Shown here in pieces: positions 35,578-49,600 of a DNA stretch of 64,000 nt. Every line of letters begins with the position of its first letter. Within the stretch, counting starts at the first letter, position 1. The notes under the pieces were generated by a model. The model made no database searches and had not been told where the DNA came from. It saw nothing but the letters and a program-made list of their open reading frames with translations. The translations under genes and the position numbers were made by a program. The DNA comes from Opisthorchis felineus (taxonomy: Eukaryota; Platyhelminthes; Trematoda; Opisthorchiida; Opisthorchiidae), in the NCBI GenBank assembly GCA_004794785.1, contig SJOL01009404.1, forward strand, positions 266,318-330,317, read 5' to 3'.

Positions 35578-38500
35578 TGGTTCGTCAACTCCCTGGAATT
35601 TTACTGACCTAGATTTTTGGGACTGAGCTTACACGATGGTCCTCAAGAAGTGGGATAGTGAGCTGTCGAAGGGTTTTCAGAAAACTAGAGTAAAGTCTGC
35701 CTTGTCAAGCAGAACCACCACCAAAAATTTTAACTCAAGGCCTCCATTCTTACTTGTATTTGTTTTCACCCGTTAGTTAGGAAACACCTAACAGAGACAA
35801 CTAACTGTGAACGTGTATAGAATATACTGTGCGTCTTAACTGTTTAGTTGTCCCCATTTGATTTGACAGATATGTACGTGTGTGCATGTGTGCATGTGGC
35901 CTCATAATTACTTGCTATTCATCGTCCGTTCTCATCACTTCGGGTGTAGGCCGGGTACGGACCCTTTCGCTTTTCACACCAATCAACGCAAACGGTTTGT
36001 GGTATGAACTGTTGCCCACGAGGGATCAGCAGTGTAAATCGATGCGATGGGCAGTCAGGAAACAAATGCCAGTCCCCGAAACATCTTCGCGTTACTTCAC
36101 ACGAGTAACCGTCCTCTTAGCCTTGTCACTTTATCTAACTTTATTTGTTACAAAACATTCGTCTGGTTTATAGGAGGTCTATAGTTGAGTTTATCCATTA
36201 CACGGCAAACACTAATCTTTTTCTGTGTTCTCAAAATGAACAGGTATGTGATAAATACCCCAACACGTTGTTTCTTTTTCAAGATGATTTCATGTGATTC
36301 TAGTTTGAAGGAATATAGACCGATCCAAAATAAACGGACACCTTCAGTCTATAAGCACGACAGGTTTTCAAGCACGCCTAAAGAGGCCATTACAAGTACA
36401 GGATATTTTACTTGGCCATCGAATAAGCGTTTCGGTGTCTCAAGGTTATGACGCGTTGCTATGACGACCGCTTAAAGGTGACCTCTGATTGGCTAGGCGT
36501 ATCGCGATGACCTGTATAGGCTTTCCTGTGAGTGGTCAGACGACTGCTTTAGTGTGTGGGATAGTTTGAATCATTGAGTCAGAACTAAGGGCTGGAATTG
36601 AGCTCGCCACGTTGTATGAATTGTGAAGCTAGACCCCGCAATTTTTGGTAATCGCACACTAGGTTCCTTCACACACTGGCGTACAATGTTGACAACAGCG
36701 GAATATGGCATCTTTACAAGCAATTGAGAATCGCCGCCCACGGACAACTGGAAGTCTTTACACACTGCCCATTGTAAGTGGAGGAATTTGACAAAGCTCA
36801 CGTAGATTTATGATGCTCTCTATTCATTTTATTTGATCAAATGCTGGAAGAAGAACAGATATTCACCTAGAAGTAGGAAATTCCTTGATGTATTTATGGT
36901 GTACAATCTGAAATACTTTACATTCTAGATCTTATTCTGTATAAGCACGTGGAGCTTATCCTTTTTGTCGATCCAAGAAACCATGGTTTAAATATACTTC
37001 CTGTAATAGAAGGCTAATTATACTGAAGAATAAACTCTGAAATTTCATAGATAAACGGATGTGTTGAAATGCTTTAGTTCCGAAGGTTAGCTATCGAGCA
37101 ACAGAAGTCAAGTCTGGTGAATCCAGCCGCTATCAACCGTTCAGGAAACATAAAGTTGTGGAGGTAGGAGTTACTGTAGGTTTTCTGTTGAGGCACCGAC
37201 TCAAAACCGTTGCAGATAATGGCCGGATGCAAACCGGTATCGTATTAAAACTATGGAGGTCGGTTTCATCCTGCTAGGGCGAACCCAACGTTGTGCACTT
37301 TGAAGACCTACTGGAATTCGGAAATCTGTGAAATCGAAATATGTCTCCGAAATCTTCAAAGTGAGCCTGAAGAAACCAATGAAGATAATTGTTCGCGTTA
37401 AGTGTGGTGTCTGCCCCAGAAGAACTCGCTATCGGGATTATCCGAGGAAAATCAAACAGAAAGACGCTTCAATATCTGAGGACGCAAGTCGGCAAGCGAC
37501 CATATGTGCTTCTGTGACCACATATGAACAAGGGATATTTCTTAACCTAAGTCGATAAAAAGATTACAGTTTGGATATTTCGTCTGAGACATGGACAGCA
37601 GATACACCTTAGCATACAAATGACTGTGTAGGCGTGTATGTGCATTAGTGCTCCCCAGGTTGCCTTAAAGGTAGCTTCGTCGGGAATGGCTAGTAATAAA
37701 GTTCTTTGAAAGACCCCCTTTTTGGCGACTGATGGGGGACAAACATAGCGTGGACTACTATGTTCTAACAGCTGGACAGTGGATTGATACCTGCTTATTT
37801 ACATCACTTTGGATCCGCACTATGGATATCTCAAATGTATCAAATAGGTTCTGCAGCAGTAGAATCGTTAATTCCAGTTTTTTCGCCGGAAGACGTCGTC
37901 CAAGGCGGTAAATATGTGTTGCGCTTTATTGTTAGCAGTACTGGTTTCACACCAGACACCCAGTTCATTTTTTGGGGCACGAAAAATCAACAGAAATAAC
38001 GTAATTACCTGATCATTACCAACAGTTTAACTGCTGTTCTGACTGGAAGTTGTGCTCACCTGTGTTGTCTGAGAATAGGGCATCCAGTCAAATTCACACT
38101 CGGCGGGAAAGATTGGCTTCACTTTGCGGGACTCTACGAAAACATCCGTAGTGGGTTTCTCTTGTTTAATCCGTCGAACAGATCTTAATGAGCCCCTCAA
38201 CTAAGGTTGCCCCCTCCCCAAAGTAGTAAGATATTCTCGTATCATTGTGCCGCCGCATTGCCATGTCGTTCGAACAGACTCAGACAGCAAAAGTGGTGAA
38301 CTGCGACCTAAAGGTGTGATTATCTTAAATAACCATTAAAATTCAATATTGGGAGTCAGTGTTTTCTATGCACATATGGAGGCTATTGATAATAACCTTC
38401 GTTACAGACCGATATACGTGCAGTGACCACAATATAGCTACTGCAAAATGTCTTTCCTCTATGCCCACGTACGAACCACGCAGTAAACCTGCATCAGTCA

Positions 38501-39756
38501 ACTGTCTTCAATCGCTGAAGCATCTCCTTTTAGAGAAATTGATTTCGTCGTTTCCCGAGGTTTTTGTCTGAATTCATTGACATGTGGTGGACAGCCTTCC
38601 TGGGTCAATGTTTTACCCCACAATCAGTCTCAGCTGATAAAATTACTGCCCTTTCACTTGATCTGTTGTAAGACTTCTGCCTAATAATTCTTGGAGGTGT
38701 AGAGCCGTGATTGAGCCACTTTGTGTGGGTGTACTTAGACTTATACAATTAGATGATAGGCTGGAATCGTTTGGCGTCTTTAACGAACATGTCCTTGGAA
38801 GAGCAAATAATGTTAGCAGCGGCTTGGTTTCGTACAAAGTATAAACCAGCACCCATTTAACATCCTGCGGAATCTCCTAACCGTGGGAACCAAGCCTTCC
38901 AATTTTAACTGGCTCTACTTACTCTCAGAGGTCGTCAGGATGCGCCAAGCCGGACTTGTCGCCTTCTGGTGTTAAGTAGGAACTTGATCTAGAATAACGA
39001 CTCCGCTGTCATACTAGATGGTATCAGCAGCTACAATAATTGAGGGTGCTTATTCACAATCTGGCAACAGGAAATCCAAAGATAACTTATGGTTATGCCC
39101 GTCGAAGGTAGACTTGCGTGTACTTGGTGCAAGCAAGAGCGCTTGTACAAATGAATGTACAGAAGTGCTAAAATTAGTCCCGAAAGTTTCAGAAATACAT
39201 GCCATTATGTTCAGGATCGAAAGAGTCCCAAAATCTTGTCTTAGTATGACCGCCACACTGTTCAACCGTGCATCAGGACACTTAAAATTGGTTAGGAGAG
39301 AATTATGTTCGCAAGACAGATTCGTATTGACAAATACAACTGCAAATACGGTCTACATTGATTTTTAATCTCCCAGACAGAGGCTTTCAATGCTGATGTC
39401 AACTATATATGAAGCTGCCAACTTCATACCTCTTAGCATAATTTGTTGAAATACTGCACCCAAACATTTGACTCCGGGGCAAATTGTGGTATACCGGTCA
39501 AGGCCCTGGGACAATTCCACTTTTCAAAACTTCATTCTTTTCCTAACGGACTTATTTTGTGTTTACTACCTATGTTGTGGAATGTGGAACAGAATATTCT
39601 GGACAAAAGATAGACCCACATGCGGATTCAGTGAACAGCACCGTCTTGGCGCACTTGTCCAATTCGTCCAGTGATTTCCGCAGAAATTTGTGATGCCCAT
39701 CACGAAACCGTGCGGCACTACGCCGATCCATTTCTATCACAAACAGGGTTAAGTGG
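35578..39756. other. No gene recognised
   Basis: About 4.2 kb. Chance-length open frames occur, for example at 35,880-36,173, 36,185-36,451 and 39,018-39,368. They have no family resemblance or splice-site support. Confidence 0.45.
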
Positions 39757-39780
39757 AACCAACCAACCAACCAACCAAAC
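39757..39780 (+). repeat. (AACC)n tetranucleotide microsatellite
   Basis: Five AACC units in tandem followed by AAAC. A short simple repeat with no associated gene. Confidence 0.9.
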
Positions 39781-40797
39781 TTCCATCCAGTCAGTTGCTG
39801 ATAGTTTAATATTATTGGAAGCGGATGTGTAACAAACACTAGCCATGCACTTAACGGGAACAGAAATCATGTTACAGCTCACAAAAGAATGTGGTTTGAT
39901 ACCCGCTAGTAGTTAATGCTGTTCGGAGTGTTTGGATGAATGTTGGGCTTTCAAGTTTAGTTCTTGTTGAACGAATGATAGTCACAATACCCGGTGCCTT
40001 GGCGTTCTGAGGCGAGTCTTCCTAGCTGCTAAGTTCAAGATCCATGTATTTCTGCTGTTGAATAAGTTTACCTTTTACGGCGAAACCTCAATGGACGGGC
40101 ATTTGGCTCGAACATTTGTCTGAGGGATGATTTTCTGCAAGCTTTCGGTGCATATGTTGAGCGTTTGGTTGTGTATGGACGAGATCCAGTATTGTTATTA
40201 TCCTTGATGCTGACCAATGAAAATGCATTGGGCTGACAAACTTGACGTTAGCCGTGCATGTTTCGTCTAACTTGATCAGAAGATGCTATGCCATTGCGGT
40301 TTAAGATGGTTTATAGCATTTGTGGATCCGGTTTTAATGATCAGAAGTAATTGGCTTGCTCTCAACTCCTGAACAAAGAGCGCTATGGAAACTCTAGCCT
40401 TGTCAACGGGGACAGCTCCCAGCAACGTCAGCCCTGACAGAAATATCAGTGCTTTGATCTGCATATCCGAGGACTGTTTCAGTTTAAACAGCTCACATTC
40501 TCAATTGACCCCTAAAGCATATGTTACTCTATCCTTAGCTGGCTAACAAAGAATTTGGGGAAGGTTTCACTGCAGATTGGTTTACGCATGCCAAAACCTG
40601 AACAAAACTGCGCGACGATATACTGAACGGTGCAGTAACACAACTGCTGCGAAAGGATGTTGCTACAGTAGTGATTGAATGTGACTTATTGTTCCCAACG
40701 TTTGTACCAAAAGCTTTACATTAGCTGCAGCGTGGACTAATAGGACGTCTTCACAGCGCTGATACCACGCCCAAGTGTGGTTGAACTCTGTGTGTAT

Positions 40798-41161
40798 TGA
40801 TTGTTTCCAGCAATCATTTGGGCCACGTTGAGTTATGCGCAAAACCCCAAACCCAAATCGTACAAGTGGAGGTTTACCAACAAACGCGGTACTGTGAATA
40901 CGACAATAAAATAATAGGATTGTACAAACCTCAAATTGAGACTACACTGGTTTGCATACACAGTTTAGGAACTGCTAATTCCCAACGGGATCCCAAAGTC
41001 CGACAAGATGGCCACAAGGTAGCGAAACCCATATGTTTATTTAAACAACACGTGTGATGACAAGGTCAAAAAGCGGTTTACGATCAGGTCAAAACAATAA
41101 AGGCAGTATAGCCAAAAAACGACGAATGATGTTGTACAAAATAAGAATATAATAAAAGAAT
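40798..41161 (+). repeat. Diverged dispersed relative of the array segment
   Basis: This sequence aligns through its whole length with 1,365-1,798, with many substitutions and small indels. Shared landmarks include GAGTTATGCGC, a GTACTGTGAATA/CACTACAAATA block, GACAATAAAATAATAGG, AGCGAAACCCAT and a GTTGTACAAAATAAGAA end. It lies alone in otherwise featureless DNA. The segment is therefore an old interspersed repeat that was captured in the tandem unit, rather than sequence private to the array. Confidence 0.8.
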
Positions 41162-43589
41162 CAACAGTGCGTCGCAATTGAGTGCGTATAAGTCAGTTCC
41201 TCAGCTCCTTTTGAGGGTTGGTTCTGATGTAACCAATTCCCATGGTTTAGTCAATGTGCCGAGCAGCATTATGATGAAGTTTTGCTGTTACCTTCTGCTG
41301 TTCAACAAGTGCCCGTTGTTGTTGACCGGTTTAATCATGCCGCTTCTGCATTTGAATCCACCGCTGTTGTGACAATTCAGTTATAGCTTCATTTATCTTC
41401 GTACATCAATGTTAAGATGCCAGAACGCAAGTCGGCAGATAACTACATGTACCTTTGTGATCCCATAAAAGGTGGCGTGTATCCGGCCAATCCACAATAA
41501 AAACATGATCTTCGAGTGCTCCATCTTGAACATTCAGAGTAGGCGAATCAGCGTTGTGTACGCATGAATGTACGTGACTGTTGACCTACTGGTGCAATGC
41601 CAACATTAGCAGTGAGTCCAGGTGAACCTATCTTTAGTTAGGACAAAGGATAGTTCCAGTCTCCCGACTGCCTCCCTCAAAAGGTAGTACACTTCGAGCC
41701 AGTTTGTTCGGAACCATTTGTTTGTGGCGTTAACTACGCATTTTGGTTTCAACACCGAGCCTTTCTACATCTTAGCATCATGAATTTTGGTGCAGCCCAA
41801 AGTCAAAGAGAGTTGGCAGTAAATAGATAGGCTGAGACAGAGATTAGCAATGAATTCGACTAAGTACACTAATTATTGCCGTCTTCTGGTGCAGATTCAC
41901 AATGCTACCGCCAAGTTACTGTATTCTTTACCAGTTCACTTAATTAGGACAGTAAGTTCACAAATATACCGTATTAAATTTCAATGCGACAAGGACGATG
42001 TAGCAAAATTAAGGAATTGTACGGGAGGTGCATTTCATCTATTCAAAATAAGGATTTTCAGACTCGACGTTTAGTCCAATCTGAGGTACTTTGATACCCG
42101 GTCCACGGTTTACTTTCATCACTCTTATTTGTTTTGCAAATTTAAAGGTTTGTAATAAAAAAGCTCACTCAACGTGCAAATTGAATACTGTTACAGATTA
42201 TGGATTGTACGAAGTTCGCCAAAATCCTGTCGAAAATTCCGTTACCTCCAACAGAGAACTACGATATCTTCTGCACTGAAGTGCATTTGATTTGACCGCT
42301 TAGATTTTTTCGGTATGAAAATAAATGACATCAATGCGCAATGAGCGGAAAAACCCGAAGTTGTACTACTTTGGATAACAAGAACGCCTTCGATTTTTAG
42401 CGACACTGGTGTCGTAGAAGTTTGTCTGGCTCTCCAGCAAACACGAACACCAGCTTCCTAGTGAATATACATGTAGTTCATGCAACTCAGTGTGTCAGCG
42501 AAACCTGCCTGTTAAGAAAAGCCGTTGAATATCCGCTACAGTATCCCTTTGGAGGTGTTCAGAGGAAATCAGTAAACCACCGAGCATTGCCTTATAAGCA
42601 AAGCTTGTTCAAAAATCAGTTTAAAATCAGTTACGTTTGGAGGTAAAAACACTTAATAACATTGTGTGCGCACTCACACAGTGGCGGTCTCTACCGAAGC
42701 AAAAATTTAAAATTCAAATGAAGTACTCAGGCAAATTTCAAGTGCTTGATCTTGCAAATTGTGTTAATTTTCCTACCAGCACAGATATTGAGACATCGTA
42801 TGAATGTCGATCGCGGAGCCTAGGATTAACCGGTAGTACTGAAGGTTCAATAATGATTAGTTGGAATTTAAAGTCAAAATCACCGTTTTATCGGTCTCAA
42901 TTACTGACCTCGGCAAAAGACGGATGACTGTTACAATCAATTTGGCCATATTATTTCGTGAGGTTCGTCTCTCTAGGCCAGTTATGGGTTTATGGTGAAC
43001 ACAATTTTTCACCGCCATTGTTTTTCGTGTAATTGGCCTATTCTCCGTCTCATGTTTTTACCCGCAGCCTATAGCAAGCAATTTCCCAGTCTCAGAAAAA
43101 GCTGAAGCAATCGGTGGGGGTGTTACTCAAGTGGAATTGCATAGCTATCACTGAATGACGGGGTAAAGTAAAATGCGTGTTAGAATGAGAAAATATGAAC
43201 TACCTCCGCAGCGAGTTCTCGATAGGCTTCCGTATTCAATATTTAGTTGATAAAGGGGCAGTGAAAGAAGGTCGATTGAGACTTAAACTTTTATTTAGTT
43301 GTGTTCAATGGGTGTCAACACCCTGCTACATACCCTTTCAAGATCTGTTCGTATCTGTTGTCGTCCCCTTCCACCCTGAGTAGAGTTAGCGTGACAATAC
43401 TACGTGAAAGTAGTAGAGTGGCTGTGGGCCTACAATCACTGCGTTATGGATAGTAAATGGATGACTCCGTCGGCTGTGCTTGTGTAACAGCAGGTCTGTA
43501 AGCATTTCCGACCCAGTATTCCATCGCAAATTGCGTTCAAACATGCTCAAGTCGTTGTTGCCGATACTTGGTTATCGAGCTCACAATGA
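41162..43589. other. No gene recognised
   Basis: Four successive plus-strand open frames between 41,850 and 42,927, in different registers, give this stretch an open look. None has a domain, and the spacing does not present consistent splice sites. I treat them as chance frames. Confidence 0.4.
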
Positions 43590-43914
43590 GATAACGGGTA
43601 ATGTATAGCAGGAAGAGTGTGCGTCCGGAGAGTAATCCTTGTAGGTGGCCCCGGAGGGCTCTACGCCTCCTTGAAAAACCATCTTCGGCCCTCAAAACAA
43701 AGCTTTGCCTAAATAAAGCTCTAATATTTTGTTTTTCATGCCAATTCCTTTCAAGACCTTTGATGAGGTACCCCAACTGAAGCTATGCCAAAATCAAGCC
43801 CCGAGGCTTTACCCGCAACCCAGCGTATTGTGGCTACCATAAAGTCCTCCATGGAAAAGGACTTTAAGGAAATCCGCGCTAGTTTGGATGAAGCAAACTG
43901 GTACTCAAAAAAAT
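43590..43914 (+). other. GC-richer, coding-like patch of unknown origin
   Basis: Two plus-strand frames read like protein here. One, from about 43,590, is Arg/Pro/Leu-rich (with RWPRRALRLLEKP) and closes near 43,775. The other, from about 43,763 to the TAA at 43,912-43,914, contains an acidic/basic helix-like IKSSMEKDFKEIRASLDEANW. The patch is GC-richer than its flanks. It could be a fragment of a mobile element or a terminal exon. I do not recognise either peptide. Confidence 0.3.
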
Positions 43915-44334
43915 AACACCTATAAATGATCTTCTTTACCGATTTGGAAGTCTTGCACATTAACTTGGTGAGCTGAAAGCAACTACAATCCCATTAAAAT
44001 CTTTAATATACTGCTTGACATGATTTCGCTGCATGAGGGCCCCTCTCATATGTTCGTCGATTCAGTGCGTTCCTTTCAAATGGTGCTGCTCCTTTTACAG
44101 CAGCCCTACAAAGCTTCTAGATTTTGTTTGTTTTGTGTGTTGCGTCCGCAAACATACTGTTGGGCGGACTTGAAAGAATCAGCCGGGTTCTTATTAGGTG
44201 AGAAATTTTGCATTATTTTCTTTCGGAGCATTCAGATTGTGGCTTCGTGTTAGTACGTAATACTGTCTGCTACGGCACGCCTTCTCAGAACAAGAGAGTT
44301 AACACTTTAGTCATCACTCTAGACTTCTAGACAA

Positions 44335-44570
44335 ATACACTCATCTGTATATCAACTGGGTTTGCACGGGAGACTCCACCGAATCTTTCGTTTATGATAT
44401 TCAACTGAATATGAGTAGTTTCCATTATGAAGAAATACTGCGATATCTCGAATAACCTACCAAGTGAAACGGGGCAGCCTTTGTGCAGCACATTCAGTTG
44501 AAGAATACCATAAAGGAGGGGTTCTGTTAAGTTTTCCGTGAAAACCCAGTTGATATGCAAATGAGTGTAT
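44335..44570. repeat. Foldback (inverted-repeat) element
   Basis: The left arm 44,335-44,410 and the right arm 44,492-44,570 are imperfect reverse complements of each other over about 76-79 bp. They share ATACACTCATNTGNATATC, AACTGGGTTT and ATTCAACTGAAT, and flank a central loop of about 81 bp. The loop contains CTGCGATATCTCG, matching the centre of the element at 35,341-35,577 in reverse. There is no coding capacity of its own. The overlapping minus-strand 93-codon frame is explained by the repeat. Confidence 0.75.
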
Positions 44571-46634
44571 CTGTCGAGATCTGTTCGATTTTGGTTCAAG
44601 TTGAACATGAGCTTGACAAAACCTCGATAATTGCCTCTACCTGATGAGCTTCAAGAAGGACGAAGCCGGTCGTTGGCTAACGAAGAGTTTTCAGCAATCT
44701 TGTCAGTAGCTTCCTTTAGAAAAATCAGCCTTCTTCTGATACACCGATTTACCTTAAATTAATTTAGAGAATATTTACGCTGATTAGACTATATTATTTA
44801 TGTTTACAGTCTTCTGCTTACAAAGAAATCCCAGAAATATGTTTCTTGTTGTGAGTGAAATATTACGACCGAATTTTTCCACCACACTCCTCACTCAGAG
44901 GAGTAGATTTTTTTGAATAACGAAAGAGGTATATTGAGGGAAATACACATCGCCACTGGTACTGCTGAACTCTTACACTAAGTGGGTAATGTCACTATAA
45001 TTTCCATTAAGAAATCCTTTTGTATCGTCAGGGGGATTTTAGTTCATTTCATTCAACCAAGAGATTACTATTCAAGCGTCTTAAACATGTCTGATTATTT
45101 ACAACACGAAAGAAGACAAAGACGAAAAACGAAATGGTGGAACGCATTATCGGTCAATCCAGACCAAGTTTCTAATAGATGCTTGATCTTTATTGTAATA
45201 TTGGAGTATTAGTTCTTACTGTTGTTCACTAAATTGCTACTATACAGACCAGACTGGGTAACATTCAGGTCTCTCGCTTGTGATAACCCGTAAGGCAAAA
45301 ACTGCTAAAATAAATAAGTGCAGATTTCAGGTACGGGTATTGAGGTGGGTTGGAAAGCTTGATCCTTCATTCCGGACAAAAGAAAAAATGTCTCTACATC
45401 TTATAAATACCCGCCCAAATCACTCTGGAACAACTAGAATACATTTATCCAACTTCTCTTGTCAAAGGTGGCTCACGTTGTTTATCCTCCAGCAGACGAC
45501 GTCCAGATCAACTAGCAATTTTTACCTTCTGGGGTGCATCTTCATGTAATACTTTTTGGAAATATTTGAAACATTCGACAGTAAGCAGTGGAAGAAACAC
45601 TCATCGGAAATAACAGTGCAAAACGGGGAATCGTTCGGCTTCAATTTACGAAGGTGTTTTTCTTCTGCTTATATCACAAAATATTACTTCACTGTCAGTG
45701 TTTTCTCTCGCAGCTCCCTAAAAGTGTTCCTTGCTGGCACAAAGTTCACTAGTCTAACGTGATGTTAGAAACAGGAGACTGCAGTCACCCACATCACTTA
45801 CGTGTATGTTGAATATCCGGGATATTCACCTCAGTCGGAACAGAACATCCCGGGAAACTGAATTAATATTAGTTTCCAATAGAAGAATATCACATAGTTG
45901 TCAGCTAATACGAGAGAAAGCTTTGTTGTCCGAGAGACATTTCTTGAGAGTTAACTATTGTTAACTAATATGATTTCATTCTTGGATTCAACAGTGCAAC
46001 TCTCTGGCTCCCAAATGTTTCACACTCTAGTTAACAGCCAACGTGACCAACTCTGTTTTTGTCCGGTAACAACACTCACTTGTTGAGTACGACATTACAC
46101 TTTTCCGGCCACTACAATGATGATTTCCTCTTGTTGACTTGAAGTCTCTACTTCCGAGACACGTATGCAATTTGGAACAAATATGATATCCGGAGACTAA
46201 TAGTAAACAGAAACTACCGTGCGCAGAACTATAGTGTTCAGGGACTACTTAGATGACGCATTTGACACATTTATCAGGCGGATCACTGTACCACTGGGTG
46301 TAGATTCCGAAGATTTTTATCTTACCGGCAGTAATCGGGACCCAAACTGATGATTATGAATGCATTGGTGAAATACTTGTCTATTTCAACCACTGATTTC
46401 AGCTTCAGCAAGCGTTTCAGTCAACCGTCTTCACCACGACGTTCCAATGTGCAGACACGCCACACTGGAGGTTTGTTCTTGCACTTCTATGAATTCCGGT
46501 GCTCATCAACTCTGTGCAGTATGGATTAACGAAATAAAGTGATTGCCATGGAGCGTGCTAGGCGCACGTCATTCTATGGAAAACCTGTTGAACGCAGCTG
46601 ATTTACCTCAGTTGTGTGTTCCCCATGGCATCAT

Positions 46635-46637
<3 letters not shown>
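44571..46637. other. No gene recognised
   Basis: Open frames at 44,982-45,212, 45,280-45,549 and 45,556-45,762 (plus) are of chance length and lack family features. Confidence 0.4.

Positions 46638-46671
<34 letters not shown>
46638..46671 (+). repeat. (AT)n microsatellite
   Basis: An uninterrupted alternating A/T run of about 34 bases, likely length-polymorphic. Confidence 0.95.
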
Positions 46672-46673
<2 letters not shown>

Positions 46674-49600
46674 AAGGCTGGGATACTGGCATAATAATGC
46701 TCTCTCTCGGGGAAAGCAACCACAAAGTCTAAATGTTACATTTTGTAAAAGTTTCACAGCAGTAATCTTGCGTGTGTACTTTTGTCTCAACGAATGTTGC
46801 CATGACGGTGCAATCTGAAAAACTGCACATGAGAATTCGGCGATACTGATCACCACTTACCTACCGTGTTAGCTTATTCATGCCATAGGTAGTTTTCCAG
46901 GGCTGCATTTCAACCAATGGACGCGTTCATTTCCCCCTTTCGGACAGACGACAAACAGTACAGACTAACCTTCGGAGGAGATCATTTATGGTTAATCCAT
47001 TTGGGCTTGCATTAGAGCAACCATCTTCTAGATCGAAGCTGTATCACTCTTTGAGACATGTTCTGATCAAAATCGCCTTTAGAGGGGACAAAATGTCATA
47101 CGTCCCGTTTGCCTAGCGCAAACGTTTTTCTGGTGGCTTCAGCAGATTTTTCTTGAGCAATGCGAGAAACAGCATGGCTATATAGGCCTTCCCTTCTGCA
47201 CTGTAAGCGGTATGCTGACTTATTAATAATACTTGTAATCATAGTTGCAACTAGCATCCTGTTGCTTCCGATCTCGTAACGTTCCATTTGCTTCCTTGTG
47301 AAAATCAACGTACGTCTGAGTGCAACGTTTCCAAACCCGTCAGTCCATATGATGCTTTTCTAAAATGCATGAAACTCAGTTGCGCTGAACTTCACTTTTA
47401 GAGTTATTGGAGATTACAGATCATTAATCCATCAGAAATACCTTCTTTCATTAGTTTTGCACTTCACAGTTGCGGGAACTGTGACCGCTTACATTTAAGG
47501 TCAGCCTGGAACTTGCGGTTCTTTTATCCAAAGTGGTGTGCAGACTACTGCAAATTCAAAGTGACTAGTGTGTCACGTGTAGTACTAGGGGCTTTTGATT
47601 TTTATGTTTGTATTTTATATCAGCTCCCTGCGGAGAGACCACTTCAGAAAAGATCACTCCTGTTCGATGTCTTCGGTGACCTCTGAAGAGAGGTTTCGGG
47701 GCAAATCACTTGTTGTTTAAACGGAACCCTTATTCCTCATTCAGCTTAATCGGAATTTGTTCAGGTATGCGAACGTCTACATCCAAACTTGCCACCGTAC
47801 TACTAGTTAACTCCGACAGCGAACACTGAGCTTTAACATAAATAACCAAGTAATACATCTGTTGGGCAGAAATGCCGATTGGTTGTGTGACTTTAATCCA
47901 GCCCCCAATACAGTTAATTGTGGTCCACAACTCAACCTAAATTTAACATGCGGTCAGAACATCGAAACTCTTTATTGAGATATAAACTGTTGGTCTTTAC
48001 CCACAACGGATGGACGTTTTGGGATCGACAACCGCAAACCTTGCATCTGAGTAGGCTAGGAATGAACCCACAATCACGACAAGCCTTGCCCTCGAACTAG
48101 CATCGTAAAACCTATGTCCTTTCGACCAATACACTCTCTTCATACCAATTCGATTTTTCGGGGGAGTCTCACCTGGGATCCAGGTTGATCTCTCGTCAAT
48201 AATGTGAACGTGCTGCATAAGCCAATTGGAGTTGTATTAGAACATAACGTTGACGAAAACATGGGGATTACGAATTACCGATGAGCCCAAGAAGAGCAAA
48301 ACCGACTGTGGACTGTCAAAGAGTCATCAGCGACCATATGGACAGTGTATTAAGTCTAGAGCCGCATATGTGCTATTTTACTGAAGCGGGATCTAGTAGC
48401 TTGAGCTGCAACAGGACTTAATGGTCCGTAACTGGCCTAAATGTTCTGCGCACTGAACTTTCATTTTTCAATCCTATCGTTCAGGTGGAATATACCCGAT
48501 TTTCGTCTAAGTAAATCATTTCTACTTTTTGTTTCTATTACACACTGCACGCACATCCTGCCAGTCTCTTCATAAAAGCGGATAAAAATTCTGCAGTCCT
48601 CACATCAAATCTAGACTTGTGCATCATCCGCACATTTCAGCGCACAGAGGACATATAAATGAATTTAGGGCTTTCTTACTGTCCCCCATACCACTGAATA
48701 TGGTAGGGCTTGCTCTAGTGGTCATTACAACTGAATCACTGCCTTTTGACTCCTCGCGTAGCTATATTTCTACGATATCCCTCGCGGAACCACCAGCCAA
48801 CTGGCGTCGGCTATGCATGACCCGTATGCCAATAGAGTCTTCTAAAAGGTGTGGATATAGTAGAGCAGAGAAGAGTAAAGTAGAGAGTAGGCTGACCGTT
48901 TGCTACACAAAATGACCCGCATGGGTGGGCATGTGCACAATTATAGCGAGTCATGAGTACAGGCAGGTAACAAGATAGGGACGCAAAAGAGTTGACTTCG
49001 TTTTTTGGCAAAACGGTACCGAGAGTGAACTAGCCCCATCAGTAATTCGATAAGTTTTAAAAAGCGCGTCGATGTGGATACTTTTCCCCATAGGCTATTT
49101 GGGTTGGCCTGCTTGCATCAGTTTACAAAAATTACCCTCCAAAATTCGACACAGTAATGTGAACCTACACCGAATACTATTGTCCCATTTGCGCCAAACA
49201 CGTTCACAGTATGTGGATCCCTTTGGTTTTGAAAAGATTCAAAAACACGTCCGGAAGATGAACTTAATGTATTTTTTCACGTATGCTTTTCAGTAGAGCA
49301 TGAGGCGTTCGTTTGTCTAGAAAATCAGAATGCGGTCTAATCAACAACAGAATGTACCTAAAAGTATAGGCACGTGTTCCCAATTTCTTCATATATTACG
49401 TACCCGTTTTTATTTGTACTGCCTTGTCTTCCTCGCTACATATTTCGCTAAAATTGGGCTCACTGGATAAGATGTCAATCATCTTGCTAATATGGTAGAA
49501 TTTACAATGGGATAAACCCGGTTCCATTATCCAACTTGGGTGTTAGGACTTAAATTTTCATTTTCGAATGTTCCAATGGATTAAAATGTGCCTTCTGAAG

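Noticed and set aside
41850..42927. Run of four consecutive plus-strand open frames
   Set aside because: They are in different registers without consistent splice sites or motifs, and the number and length fit chance for this base composition.
44327..44608. 93-codon minus-strand open frame
   Set aside because: It is entirely explained by the foldback element: both ends of the peptide derive from the two inverted arms.
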